Program-made: the position numbers and the translations under genes
The notes under the pieces: generated by a model
Told to the model about the DNA's origin: nothing
What the model saw: the letters and a program-made list of their open reading frames with translations, nothing else
Databases searched by the model: none
Shown here: positions 1 through 13,000 of the stretch, one piece after another
Layout: every line of letters begins with the position of its first letter
Numbering within the stretch: the first letter of the stretch is position 1
Origin: Phymorhynchus buccinoides
Taxonomy: Eukaryota; Mollusca; Gastropoda; Neogastropoda; Raphitomidae
Length of the DNA: 64,000 nt
Assembly (NCBI GenBank): GCA_017654935.2
Contig: CM065682.1
Coordinates: 40,615,966 to 40,679,965 of the forward strand
Reading direction: 5' to 3'

Positions 1-334
1 CATTTGGTAGTTCATCCTCACTTCCCCCATCTCTCTCTCTCTCTCGCTCTCTCTTTCTCTCTCTCCCTCTCTGTCTCTTCCCCCCTCTCCTTGTCTGGAG
101 ATGCACTGGCCTCGCCTCTCCTTGGTGGGGGCTGTTGGATGCGTTCTGGTTTATGAGTTGTTTTTTTTGGTGGGCTCTGCAGCCATGAAAAACGTGCAGG
201 TACACCCATGGGAACATTTCACAAGGACTCCTTTGCATCGTATTGGATGGTCACAAGCCGGGAGTAGCTATGTGCCTCTGTATACCTAATGTGTGCCTGT
301 TCACCAGTAACACACACGGACTTTCAGGGCTGGA

Positions 335-400
335 GCAGGGTTGCTCTCGTGTTGATAGGGCAGGCGTGGTTGGTGCATATCTGGGTCCTATCAGCACCTT
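335..400 (+). repeat. Solitary unit of the 13.4-kb minisatellite
   Basis: TTGCTCTCGTGTTGATAGGG followed by CAGGCGTGG and, 20 bases on, TGGGTCCTATCAGCACC, matching the unit and right flank of the array at 13378-13660. The flanking 101-560 sequence carries CT/TCTG-rich low-complexity tracts and no supported gene. Confidence 0.55.
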
Positions 401-589
401 CGGTGTTTATTTTTCATTTCTTTGTATTTCCTGTCTCTGTCTGTCAGTGTCTGTCTGTCTCTCTCTCTCAGTCTCTGTCTGTCTGTGTGTGTATCTCTCT
501 CAGTCTATCTGTCTCTCTCTCTGTATTATATATATCATTCCAAATAATTGTCTGAATCTATTTTAATATAATACATATACAAGGAACCA

Positions 590-1740
590 GTCTGAGCATT
601 TTAACCGTTATTTAATCGATAATGTGAATAGAGAATATAAAATTAACGCTGTTCTTTCGTCCATGTATTTTTTTTTATAAATTGCAATACAAATCGTTTT
701 CAGCGGTTCTCGAGATTTTCTTTATAAAAAGAAAAAATAATATTTTTTGGGCAGTTACAACCGTTAAAACTGGGTCGTCAATTGAATTGAGTCAATGGTC
801 ATCAAGCTTGAGGAAAAAGACATTATTTGCATTAAAACGCAATAAGTATATGTCCATTAGTTTAAGATATGGCAATTTAAAGATATTTAAGATAATTCTA
901 ACGGTTTTAACGGTTATCTTGAAATAAAATCAGTACTTTATAACGAAACTTTACAGTCATTCAATGGCACAATCTCGATTAGTAAACAGGTTTTTAATAT
1001 TATGATTAAATTACAAGAGAAAGCCAAAAACACTATGTTGGTAGTTTAATCCGTTAAAAACGGTTATTTACAGCCATATTATACCTAGCTATTATCTGAG
1101 ATAACGAGCATCATCCTTGATACATTGAACTAGTCACTCCCTGTTTGAATTTTATCATAAGCAGTTGAAGAGTTGTTGCTGAATAGATAAAAAGACGCTT
1201 TGGGTCTCTCAGACTGGTACAAAAGCCCACACCCCGATTCTAAAGTACTGTCTCCCTTATATGGCTTGTCACAGATGAACAAGAACAGGGTGAATGACAT
1301 CTATGATAACAGCAAAGGCGAAAAGAACAAAAAACAAAACAATAAACCACAGTTTTATGGAGTTTTTTAAATTAAAAATACCTCTGTCATCTTAAGCTCA
1401 AATACAGACGCCAAAGAAGGAAATCTCGATTTAACCACCCCTCTTTCTATTATGAATCCTTTCTAAATATTTAAGGGTACAAAGTACCTTTGTTTGGTGT
1501 CTGCTGGTAGTTTGATTCGTTATTTACATAACGGAAGAGAAAAAACGAAAATAAGACGAAAATCGAAGTTTTTACGGTTATCTAACTAACCCTACCCTCA
1601 AAATGAAAATACAGACGCCAAAGAAGGAAAAATAGGTCATAAAAACCCTTCTAGACATGTGTAGCCCTCATTTAAAAAAAGGCAAACATCCGGCTTTCGA
1701 TTTTAATCATAAAAACGCTTCAGAAAATCATAGTGGCCAC
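590..1740. other. AT-rich stretch with repeated AACGGTTA motifs, no gene
   Basis: No supported exon. AACGGTTA/TAACCGTT-type motifs recur at about 601, 759, 899-918, 1050-1065 and 1573. A block of about 30 bp (ATACAGACGCCAAAGAAGGA) is present at 1402 and again at 1609. Probably an old, degraded repeat; its class is not recognisable. Confidence 0.4.
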
Positions 1741-2350
1741 CCCCCCCCCCGTCGGGGTGAGGGTTCACTTCTATGGCATTGCGGTCTATTAGGTATGTAT
1801 GTATCCTAACACAGTAACAAGCACAAACTATCACCAAACATTTTCTTTTGTACTCCCAGATCTTGAAGAAAAACATTGGCAAGATCCAATTATGGATACA
1901 AACACCAACAGATCTGTCTGTTTCTCTGTCTGTCTATTGATATGAGTCAGTGTGTGTTTGTGAACAATCTTCCACTTCATTGCGCCTAAACTACTGAACC
2001 AATCTTACCAAAACTTGGCAGAATGGTTGCTTAGGCTGCATAGATACTGCCTGTGGTGTCAGATTTATCATATGGCAAGCCACATCAACGTAATCCATAT
2101 GAATTAGATTTGAATATTACAAAGATACTGATTCTTAACTCCCTTCATCTGGTGTCATTCCTTCATACATAATGCAATTTTAGTGCAATGGTTGGTTGTG
2201 TCTTTTTGCTTAGCCAACTACCTCAATGCAAAGCAGTGGCGAATTGGTATGGTGTCTGTTTTTTTACTCCCACTTCTGCAAGGAGTACATTGTAAAAGGA
2301 ATGAGAGCCTGTGTGCTTCTCTGTGTGTCGACCTTTATACATTGTATTCC
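1741..2350. other. Unassigned sequence between repeats
   Basis: Starts with a C10 run at 1741-1750. The stretch from about 1930 to 2100 (TCTGTCTGTCT, then 'cttcattgcgcc...ctactgaaccaatcttaccaaaacttgg' style wording) resembles a dispersed invertebrate repeat. No coding support on either strand. Confidence 0.3.
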
Positions 2351-2354
2351 AAGC

Positions 2355-2465
2355 TCTATGTCAGGTCAGGTAATGAGGGCAACTAGGCCTCGCGGCCTCT
2401 GAAGTGCCCTTTCAATATAGTTTTTGTAGTATTGAGCACAGCTGTGACGGTTTTTGATGACACAA
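2355..2465 (-). mobile_element. 3' end of the LINE: nested hairpin and short tail (copy A)
   Basis: 56 bases after the RT stop, two nested stems: outer AGGGCA 2376-2381 with TGCCCT 2405-2410, inner AGGCC 2385-2389 with GGCCT 2394-2398. In LINE sense a short CATTACCTGACCTGACA tail follows. The same architecture recurs at seven other sites in the window. Confidence 0.75.
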
Positions 2466-3803
2466 TCAGTCATGTTGGTATCTCAATTCTGTCAATTTAG
2501 GGTCTTTGTCCAGGTGGTTTTTAAACTGGTTAAGGTTTGGTGCAAGCTTGATTTGTGCAGAGAGGTTATTCCAATACTTGGCAACTCTGTTAGCAAAAAA
2601 ATGTTTTCTAATGTTAGTTCTGCTGTATTGTATTAGTATTTTTAATTCACAGCTTCTAGTTTTCGAATAGTTCGAGAGCTGAAACAATCTTTTGTTAGTA
2701 AAGTCAGTATTGTTAAAATTTTTATAAACATTTATCAGGTCTCCTCGCAGCCTCCTGTATTTCAAGGATGGCAAATCCAGCCTGCGCAGCCTTTCACCAT
2801 AGTCTTTATCTCCAAGAGATTTTATCAGTTTGGTAGCTCTCCTCTGGCATCTTTCGATTGACACAGACTGTCTTTTGAGATATGGGTTCCAAATTTGATT
2901 CCCATATTCTAAATGTGGTCTCACCAAGCTTTTATACAGGTTTATAAACACATTATTTTTTATTCCTGAAAAAGTCCTCCTAATCAGCCCCAGCATTCTA
3001 TTTGCCTTGCCAACAGCTGTTGTGATATGTTTGTCAAACTTAAGATTAGGATCAAAGATCACCCCTAAGTCTTTTTCTTCTGTGCATGTCTCTAATTTAT
3101 GTCTATTTGTGCCATGAGTTATTTCATATTCCCTCTGTGGATTTTTTAATCCTAAATGCATAACTTTACATTTGGCAGCATTGAAATACAATTTCCACTT
3201 CTCAGACCATTCAATAAGCTTATTTATATCTTTTTGTATTATGTCCGATTCATGAGAAGAATTATAAATTTTAGTGTCATCTGCGAATACTTTGCAAACA
3301 CTTTCAACTTGGTCAGGCAAATCATTTATAAAAATAGTAAATAAAATAGGTCCCAAAATACTCCCTTGAGGGATGCCACTCAAAATGTCCGTGTTTGATG
3401 AATATTTATCCCCCACCTTTACTTTCTGTTTTCTACCTGTTAAAAAGTCTCCCACCCACAGCAAAATATTTCCCGTTATGCCGTATGATTTTAGTTTCAA
3501 AAGTAGTCTTTGGTGAGGTACAGAGTCGAACGCTTTTCGAAAGTCTAAATAAATTATATCAAATGCTTCTTTTTGTTCAATAAATTTAGTAAAATCGTCC
3601 ATAACCTCGACTAACTGTGTCATGCAAGACCTGCCACTCCTAAAGCCATGTTGACAATCTGAATACAAATTAAAATCTGTCATATGGTTTACTATAGTGT
3701 CTCTTATAAATTGCTCTAAAATCTTACATACTATACAAGTTAAGCTGACTGGTCTGTAGTTACCAGGGTTAGTTTTAGTACCTTTTTTAAAAATAACACT
3801 TCA
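2466..3803 (-). pseudogene. LINE reverse transcriptase, 5'-truncated (CR1/jockey-like)
   Basis: An open frame of about 445 codons reads from near 3803 to a stop at 2466. It begins at IFKKGTKTNPGNYRPVSLT and holds RT blocks in order: SGRSCMTQLVEVMDDF, YLDFRKAFDSVPH (catalytic Asp), GIPQGSILGPILF, VFADDTKIY (catalytic FADD), then the LNxxK-like thumb and the C-terminal WNNLSAQIKL tail. No endonuclease domain or ORF1 is present, and a stop (TGA) lies just upstream of the first RT block, so this is a dead 5'-truncated copy. Its coding part is intact, which suggests a fairly young insertion. Confidence 0.93.
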
Positions 3804-4049
3804 ACTATTGAATCAACCATAATAAAAACTGGCATAATTGTTCCCAATATCCCAACCATGTCACCCCTTATATCTGTTTAACCAAAGATCCAATATTAAT
3901 ATATATAAAAATAGAGCGCGTATCAATCAAGGGAAAGTCATTTGGTCAAGGAAAAGTGTGAACTGTCTGGAATGGGTTATTTCCTATCCAACTCTTTTCT
4001 CTCTCTCAACTGGAAGAACATGTTCATAGCAAGCCTGTTCTTTTTTTTG

Positions 4050-5000
4050 CTTGCAGTTGAGGCAGTAGTTTGTGAACTTCTGAAGATTTTGTCAATGGTA
4101 AATTACCCAAACCAGAATTTTGCGAACTGCTGCAGAAAATGGCATTATATTTTGTTAGTGGTATATGACCAAAAGCTGAGGAGTAATATGATGAAATATG
4201 TGGAGGATTATTGTACCACACAAAAACATGTTTCTCCTGGTAATGTTTTGTGAGCTGCAGCAAAGAATCGGATAAAATTTTGTACAGTGGTTGTACAAAG
4301 ACGCTGCTGATAATGTTCCTGGCACTTCTGTGGAGTAACATGATGAAATTTGCAGAGGGTCAGGGTATCATCCAAAAACGTTCGACTGTCTGTGTCACAA
4401 AACTCTCTGAAAGACAGAGCGAGTGTGAGGTGCCTGGTCAAGCCATTACTCAATGAACAGTCATACAAATAAAAACAGAAGCATGAAATAAGAATTGGAT
4501 AATATAATCTTTTTTTTTTTAATCTACAAAATGCAAAACGAACAAATCAAACAAACGCGCACTTAAAATAAAAGTAATATGATGAAAATAAATATAAAAA
4601 AGTGGTTATTCTAACCTAGGTAATAATTGAACAAAATAAAAGTTATTTGAAGAAACAGATTCACTTCACTACACACAACCTTCCACCACCATGGTCCACA
4701 GCGCACTGAAATATCAGTCAACTTTTCCTGCCAAAAAAACCTCTGACGCCCTCACACAAGCCACAAACAGGCAGCCAAGTCTCAATCAGTCACACTCACG
4801 TGCATAACCATACATCTCGCATATACTACTCAAAATTAAAAAAAAATCACACTTGTGACAGTCTGGGAAATATATTTTGAGAACTGCTGCATAAAATAAT
4901 TTCTGATTTTGTACAATTTATTTATTACGTGAACAGGTTCTGTCCAATTAAGTAGCATGAAATTTGTGGATGGTTAAGGCATCATATATGTGACACCCTT
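4050..5000 (+). repeat. Three diverged copies of a ~140-bp repeat
   Basis: Copies at about 4070-4210, 4245-4385 and 4865-4985 share GAACTGCTG..GAAAA, then TTTTGTAC or TTTTGTTA, and end in ATGATGAAAT(A/T)TG(T/C)GGA-like text. They differ by many substitutions and indels. Short open frames here are not conserved between copies, so I do not call genes. Confidence 0.45.
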
Positions 5001-5070
5001 GTTTGTTTTCTGCGCGTATGTAATTCTATAAATTCATATTTCAACCTGTCTTTATCACAATACCTACTTT

Positions 5071-5230
5071 GCTACCTTTATGTTCAATTATGTATGTGTA
5101 ATTTTATGCCTTGCCATGTTTGTATTCTATGTTCGTATATGTACAAAGGTGCTACCTTTATGTTCAAATCTGTATGTGTAATATCATGCCTTGCCATGTT
5201 TGTATTCTATGTTCGTATATGTACCAAGGA
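5071..5230 (+). repeat. 80-bp tandem duplication in a retroelement 3' region
   Basis: 5071-5150 and 5151-5230 are near-identical, each from GCTACCTTTATGTTCAA to TCGTATATGTAC(A/C)AAGG. The second copy runs straight into the nested-hairpin 3' end at 5226-5280. Confidence 0.8.
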
Positions 5231-5310
5231 CAGATTGGAAGACTAGGCGTTGCCTAAAATCTTTATCCTTGAAAAATAAAGTTAAAGTTTTCAAGTTTTC
5301 TTTCTTTTTA
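5226..5310 (+). mobile_element. Retroelement 3' end: nested hairpin, AATAAA and tail (copy G)
   Basis: Outer stem AAGGA 5226-5230 with TCCTT 5266-5270; inner stem TAGGC 5244-5248 with GCCTA 5252-5256. AATAAA at 5275-5280, then a GTTAAAGTTTTCAAG tail. The order matches the other 3' ends of the window. No coding part is recognisable upstream. Confidence 0.7.
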
Positions 5311-6439
5311 ATTGATAATGAATTGCAAGAGCCTTCAACATGCTGGAGTGTTGTCTTGGCAGAACGAACATGTTGGGTCATTAACGCATTTATTGGTAAT
5401 GAATGTTTTAGTATGCCACTATGGTTGTTTTTCCCCCTATCTAGTTAGTAATGTACATGAATCAGCTTATTTCTTCTGCTCTCCCAATCATTGCCTTTGT
5501 CAAGGTTATATTTTTACCTTTCTCTGTCTGTCTGATTGTGTGTTGAAAAAGTTGAGAACTAATTCTGTTGAATGTTTGTGAAGGTTCAGGGATGAAACTT
5601 CAGAAGAATGATTCTTTTTACTTTTGGATTTTTTGCTATAGATCAGATAATGTAAAACACTTAACAAATTTTGATATAACTTTGTCATGTTATATGGTTA
5701 TAACAGGGTCATATTAAAAATAATCACAAGATGTTGGTTTATTATTGAAAATCAATATTTTTATTTTTTATTTTATTTATTAAAAAAGCCTTTTGTTTTA
5801 CTTGTGCAAGACAAGCAATGGAATTCAACTTGGGCATGTAAACCATGAGTGACATAGTGTTATGTCTCATTTTTTCCCTCAGCTTTGATATTTCCCTCAA
5901 GTGAGCTAGAAAAAAAAAGATTTTCATGTTTCCCGGTGTTTGAATGCGTTATTATCTTATTTGTTGATAATAAGGTATACATGTCTTCTTCCAGTTTAAC
6001 AGTTGCTGTAGTATTCTAGCCATTCGAATTTATTAATGAACATCTGATTTTCATTGTTTTATTTTGTTGATAGGAAGTTAGGATATCTAGGCCACGTTCA
6101 AACATGAAGGTCATTGGTCAAAGGTCAAGGTCACTGGAGATGAAATACTGCTGCACAGCTGGGGTTTTTTTAAGGTTAAAAAAACAAGGTTGTCTCCCTT
6201 ACATTGTAACCTAAGTCCAAATTCAGTCAACACATAAAACTTGATTTTCAGTCTGCATGTGATATGTAAAAAAAGACACAATGACACACAACCACCTTCG
6301 GGAAGTTGAAAAACACAAGAACACCTCAGATGATTAGTTGGATAAAGAAGCAAAATGAAAGACTTATTTTTGCTTTGTCTTATTTCTAAGAATACTCTTG
6401 GATTTAACATTCAACTAACAAATGCTGTAAATATATTTT
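5311..6439. other. AT-rich sequence, nothing recognised
   Basis: No exon, RNA gene or clear repeat seen on either strand. Several short open frames exist but carry no recognisable domains and lack splice context. Confidence 0.35.
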
Positions 6440-6838
6440 TTTAACTTTATTTTATTTTATTTTTAACCACAGTATTTCATTGTGACAAGTTACCAAAGAA
6501 ATTGATACATTATTTATTTAAAAACTGACTGAAAATTAAACTCCGTCATTTTATGGTTTTCTTATGATTCACACAAAACTTGGGTAACCCCCTTCCTGTC
6601 TCCTCTCTGTTTCTCTCTCTCTCTCTCTCATGCAAACAAGAAATTTAAAAATAAAATCACATTCTCACGAAATAAGATATATTTAATGTACATTTAAAAA
6701 CACAAAACTATCACAAACACACACGCAATCTCAGCTCACAAACTTCAAGAAACATATCAATTTGTTTGTATACCAATGTTTACTCACATAAATGATAAAC
6801 CTATGACACATACAACAAGCGAACAAAACTTGACATCA
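6440..6838 (-). other. Probable MRPL10 3' UTR and poly(A) region
   Basis: About 400 bases downstream of the stop with no open frame of note. Minus-strand AATAAA at 6518-6513 and further A-rich signals at 6443-6465 (seen on the plus strand as TTTATT runs) would end the transcript. The exact end is not visible from sequence. Confidence 0.5.
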
Positions 6839-7083
6839 TCAGCTGTCAGACGATGACAACGATGCAGTGGGTGGAGACGACGATTCGCCTTCCTGCGACT
6901 GCTTGACGTACTGATCTAAGTGCATGGCTAGAACCTGCTGGTGTCGTCCCAGAAGAGAGTGTGTGCGAGAGGCTGATGAACCCAGGATGGTGACAAGCTC
7001 TCCTCGAAGAATGTCCAGGGACGGCAGCTTGGCGCACTTCATCATGGCTTCTCTGCTCAGGAGGTAGTTATCCACACGGCCAC
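6839..7083 (-). CDS. MRPL10: MRPL10 coding exon 5 with stop
   Basis: Acceptor gtacag. Encodes GRVDNYLLSREAMMKCAKL, LDILRGELVTILGS, THSLLGRHQQVLAM and DQYVKQSQEG, then a Ser/Pro-rich acidic tail and TGA at 6841-6839. The tail matches the variable, low-complexity end of the family. Minus-strand AATAAA-type poly(A) signals occur at about 6513-6518 and 6443-6465. Confidence 0.95.
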
Positions 7084-10000
7084 CTGTACACAAATAATGA
7101 TAAGAACAATATCATCATCATCATCATCACAAACTTTTAAAAGAATACAAAGCTAATGTGTGCAACAGCGAATTCACGGAGTGTTTCTTTCAATCTCATA
7201 CATACACACACTCACACAAACGTATGCAAACACATACGCACACACACACACAAACGCGAGTACTACACAGGAAGTAGTAAAGTGGTATAGAACTGCTTAT
7301 TCCAAACAGAAAGTGTCACATTCTTTGTGCCATGAGCGAAAAAAACCCAACATATTTTGTCGCCCCTTTCAGGCATCAGAACAGTCTGAAGTCCAATCCT
7401 CTGAAAACTGCGGTAAAGGACCACCAAGGCCCTAGACTGAAGAGGGACAACACTGAAATGAGTTCCCAACACCACCAAAAAGGCTTAAATATAGCGATAA
7501 ATCACTTAAAAAAGCTATTTAACAGAAAAAGATAACACTGAATAAAAAGGCAAAACCTCTGACAAGAGAAGCCAATCCTCTGTTAGAAATTCTTAATCCT
7601 CTGAGATTAGCAGATCCTCTGACAATTCTGATGCCTGCCTTTGCATTATAAATCTTGGAACTACAACTGAAGAACACACCTCTTCTATTCTCCTCCGTTG
7701 CAAAAATAATATCTAAACAGGCACTCACCCAGAAGTATGAGGTCAGGGATTTTACGAAGAGTCTTCACAAGATCTTGAAGTTGAGGTTCCTCACTGATCA
7801 CGTACAGATTATGGCCAATGAGAAAAGGGCTCAAGTTGACCAGAGGAGAATCTTCTATTGCACGTCTGCCAAAAAACAAAGAGAAAAGAATCAAGTCAGG
7901 TGTGAGCAGATACACTTTGATGAGTGGATTTTAGTTTTGTCCGAATTTATATCAAATGTATTTAAAAGCTGTACATATAAACAAACATGCTTCTCAGTTT
8001 CAGGAGTGAACTGAGAACTAATTTTCAAGTATTTTATGTTCTCAACGTAAATCAACCCAAACCAGAGATTCAGATTGTTTTCAGACTTCGTGGGTCATAT
8101 GACCCCTGGCTGCCCAAAAAGTGGGGTCAATTTTCAAAATGATGGGCCATTTATGCGGTGCAATGGTTTCATCATTAAACATGATCAATGTGTGTGTGTT
8201 TGTGTGCATGCAAAAATGTGCATGTAACAACAAAACGAACATACTTGATTTATCTAGCAAAAAGACTAGATGTTAATATAGATACCTTGGAAAAAGCCAA
8301 AGGGACAGCTTTTTTTAAAGATTTAGATTTTTCTCTTCTTGTGTCTGAAGAATCAAGTTTCTTGTACTATGAACTCTTCATAGAAATAGGCCTTCCCTCC
8401 CCCTAACCCCAAAGTATCACAGGCATGGGAATTGTCAGAGACAAAAAACTCTGAAAAGCCCCCCAATTGAAGTATTTAGTAACAAAAACGAAGTATTTAG
8501 TAACAATTTAAATTTTTTCCCCGCGGAAATCCGCGAACAATTCCCATGCCTGTTCATTATTGGCCACACTTTTTTTTCTGAGAAGACAGACAGAGAAGAA
8601 GAGGAGAGGTGGTGGTGGTGGGGACTTGTTAGTGACCTTGTAGTGGGAGAGTAATGACATGTCAAATAAGCAGTCATTGTATGCCAGGCTTTTCTGCTTC
8701 AAGTCACAGAGGCACATTAATCACTCTCACTATCAGTTGCCAGCCATACACAGTGGCTGTGGAATGGGATGCGCTTTAAGGGCGCAACACAACGTGTTGA
8801 TATGCACCATAATTAAACAAGCGCGAAATCGCAATAGTTTGTGGCACGCGGTCTATTTTTACCACTCCAATCATGAGTTACCTCCCCTGGCTTTTCAATA
8901 ATTTTAATCTGTAAACCAGAATCTTATCTCTGCACCATTTCGTAACTTTTTATATCTTTTGGAAAACATTTAAAACTATGTATCCTACTTATACTCATCA
9001 AAAGAAGCACTGCATACTCGTCGTGTCTGTTGTAGTGTCTGTATTACATATGTTTATTACATCATTTTAAAGAGCGGCCAGAAGCGTAGCCTCGATTTGA
9101 AGTGCGACAATTTTGTCAAAATGTGCGACAATTTTGGACCGACAGACCGACTGACCGACAAAGTGAGTTATAGGTTTGTGGCTTGAGCCACAAACAAAAA
9201 TACAGGTCAATGACGTGGGAGCACTGACAATCTGAAGCTCTGCCAAACTGAAATTCAGAAATTGATATGTTACTCTTTAATAAGTACTAAAAATATGAAC
9301 ACAATTCGTGCACGTGCAGCCGTTTTCAAGTTATTCAAGATTAAAATTTGGCCATATTTTGGCAAACATTTGGCCAATCAGTTTAATATTGGGAACGTAG
9401 TATAAGAATGATGTCCTTCAACTTTCTTGAAAATTTCAACGAAATCGGGTGAAAAATAGAAAATTATGTAAATGGAAATCAGTGAAAGTGACACTACCCA
9501 AAATACATAAATTTGAATAAGTTCCAAACTATTTAACATATCATCAACAAACTCCTTTCAGATCTGGACCAGAGTAAGGGCTACCAAATTCTGTAGTTAG
9601 ATTTGTGACGTCACTTCCGGTTTTGGTTATTCTGTGAGCCAAATGAAAGCTGCATGTTTCTAGCTGGAGCACTTCCGGTTCATTTTTTTTTATACTGGAG
9701 ATGTTGGAAATCTATTTGATTGTAAATGCTGAAAATATGAACAAATTCTGTTCAGCCGTTTTTGAGATATCAAGATTAAAATGTCACTGATTTCATGGGT
9801 TTTCAGCTGTATTTTGCCTAAAATTCGGCAAAATCATTTAATATTTCAAATTTCTAATACCCACAGTCATGGTCCTGCAACTTTCCTGAAAATGTCAGCC
9901 AAATCGGACCCCCAAAAAGGGGAAAAAAAAGAAAAAGAAGAAGAATTTTTACAAAAATGAATGCAATAGTATTCTCCCTAGAGAGAATCCTAATTAAAAC

Positions 10001-13000
10001 CCAACTCAGGCACAAAACACAAACATCAACAAGTACGTACAAATAAAAAACAGTTCAAGCTTCATCATCAGTCAAGTGAAGCCAACGTACATAACACAAA
10101 ACAATGTACAACACTAGGCTAAGTTTACCTCATAAGCGAGTTGTTGAAGTTGCGAAGGCGCAGGCCTTTCTTCAACAGCTTGTTGCGAGCAGCCTTTTTC
10201 TGCTCTGCGCTCATTGGCAGAGCCTGGCACACGGCCAACATGCGGTGCTCGTTCAACATCTCCTTGCATTTCTTCAGCATAAATTCCTCGTAGGGGTTCA
10301 CCTGCACACAAGAGAAATTTGACAAAAAGATGAATTTGACACCTGCAAACAAGACAAATTTGACAAAAACAAAAGAATGAATTTGATACAAGAGAAATTT
10401 GACAAAAAGATGAATTTGACACCTGAACAGAAGAAAAATTTGACACCTGCACACAAGAAAAATTTGACAAAAATAAAAAGATGAATTTGACACCTGCACA
10501 CAAGAGAAATTTGACCAAAAGATGAATTTGACACCTACACACAAGACAAATCAGCCAAAAATAGGAATTTGATAAAATCTGCACAAGACAAATTTGACAA
10601 TAATATGAATTTGACACCTGCACACAAGACAAATTTGACAATAATATGAATTTGAAACCTACACACAAGACAAATTTGACAAAAATAGGAATTTGATAAC
10701 TGCACACAAGACAAAAAGATGAATTTGACACCTACAAACAAGACAAATTTAACAAAAAGATGAATTTGACACCTGCAAACAAGACAAATTTGACAAAAAC
10801 AAAAGGATGAATTCGACACCTGTACACAAGACAAATTTGACAAAAAGATGAATTTGACACAGGTCTGCACAGAAGACAAATTTGACAAAATGATGAATTT
10901 GACAAACTTCGTCAAAATTTCAATGTTCTGCCAAAAAACAAAAGGTGCCAAAGTGATGTCAGGTTACAGGCACACAAATAAATATGTGTGGTGCATGTGT
11001 GTGTGTGCGTGTGCGTGTGTGTGCGCGCATTTAAAAAAGTAGGGTAAATAGTGGGGTGGGTTAGTATTACTGCATGAATACATGTATCAAGTTAACCCCC
11101 AAATTCTAAACAGCTATCTCACTGAAATCCAATTTTTACACGTGAAACATATCCATATTAATTATTATACAAATGTATGCATCCATTGGCTCATTTACAA
11201 AATTTCCCATACCCACACATGTGAACTTACAGGTATTCAGAATGTACCATTACAGACTCAACAACAGCATTGCATTTGCATAATTAAGTTATGCCTGATG
11301 AGTGGATATGTTTCCAACACTTGTAACAATGCAGTCTAAAATGTCCTTACACGTCACAAGAACTACAACTACACATATAATAAACTGATGAGCATGGACG
11401 CGCACACAGACAGACAAGCACACACACATACAACTAGATAAGTAGATTATACATTATTGGTAAAATCTATCACCTTCACAGCTGAAATCGGTATATTGTT
11501 GCACAATGAAAAAGTTTAGTTAAAATTGTAAAGATTAAACCCTAAATTAAAACAACAACAACAACAACAAAAACCACGCATACAAAAGATTTCACACACA
11601 CATTATTTTTGCACTTATTTTCTTTTTCAATTGTGTATAGACGCAAACTTACTTCATGCAAACTGTCTAGAATTTTAGCTCTTCTTCGGTCACAGACTTC
11701 CATATGGGAAAGGGGCTCAGGTAGAATGATAGGTTGAGTGATGGCTTCAAACAACCGCCGAGGATCATGGCGAGGCCTCGGTTTCTGAATGTTTACTTTC
11801 CCTCTACATCGCACTTGCTGAAACTGAGGCAGGAAGAGGCGACCTGAAAATGCCAAACAAATCTTTGTAACTCTTGCTGTAAAAAGTGTAATTATAATTA
11901 ATAATTAGCAAACTCACATAAAGACACACACAGTGACACAAACACACATAATTGATAATTAACAAACGCAAACAGTGGTCACACATACACAGTGACACGC
12001 ACACACACAGAGCTCAGTGTCGAAAAGAGTACTTATACAGTTATATTTTTAAAATTTCAAGTGTATCTAAATGGGCAAAAGTAAAAATTAAGCCCCTGCC
12101 TGCATTCCTGTGCATCTTGGCTGTTCTAAATCTAGTAAATGTGCTAACAAGTATTGAAGTCAGAGTGCTCAAGGTGCAAAGTGGGAATGTAGTTTCATTT
12201 TCTCCCAGTCCCATTAATTTTTTCTTAAATAGAACATTGCTAAGAAGCATCATTTTGCTTTGCTCCAGTAAGAGATGGGGTTAGTATTAGATTAGGGTTA
12301 TTTCCATGAGAGGGATTGTTGTACATTATAATCAGGTACTGTAAATCTCAACTCTTTCTTCTTTTTTTGATTGGGGATGTTTATTCTGCCACACGCCCAG
12401 AGTCTTCGCTTAGACTGTAAATTGGTGCACAGGATGCATGCCTTGTGAGTTCGTGTCATCCATTCCACCAGCACAACACGGCCTACTCCTACTGAATAGT
12501 GGAATGGGCTTTAACACATGCGCAATATATTGTGCATGCGGTCGCAAACGGGACCTCAGTTTAAGATCTCATCCGAAGGACCAGGAAATAGGAGTAAAGT
12601 ATCTTTCCCAAGGATACAACACAGCGAATGGAGCTGGGTTCGAACCAGCGCACTGGGAAACCCGTTGGGTTACGAGTGGCGACTCTAACCAACAACACCA
12701 CGGCGCCTCCTCATTCATTCAAACTACACAAATGATTTGGCTGTCCATTTTGTCATTTATTGATTTATCTCCCCTCTCCCCTGTCTTCATACAGGAAACA
12801 CCAACAAATACTGAAACAGCCAACAGGCTTAACTCAAGATATAGCAGGGATAGAACATAGTTATTGGTATATTGGCCTGAAGGGGAGACGTGGTTGATAG
12901 AACAGCCTGACTGAACAGAGGGGTGGAACAATAAAATGTCTCAAATGACTAGCATGATGCGTAAGACTAAAAGACAAGGGGTCTAAAGTTGACATTTGCC

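Noticed and set aside
10114..10951. Minus-strand cysteine/phenylalanine-rich frames continuous with MRPL10 exon 3
   Set aside because: They translate the intronic minisatellite; homology to uL10m begins only at the 10301 acceptor.
12630..12712. tRNA gene from the perfect B box and A-box-like sequence
   Set aside because: The stems do not close into a full cloverleaf and the sequence continues into a SINE body with an A-rich tail.
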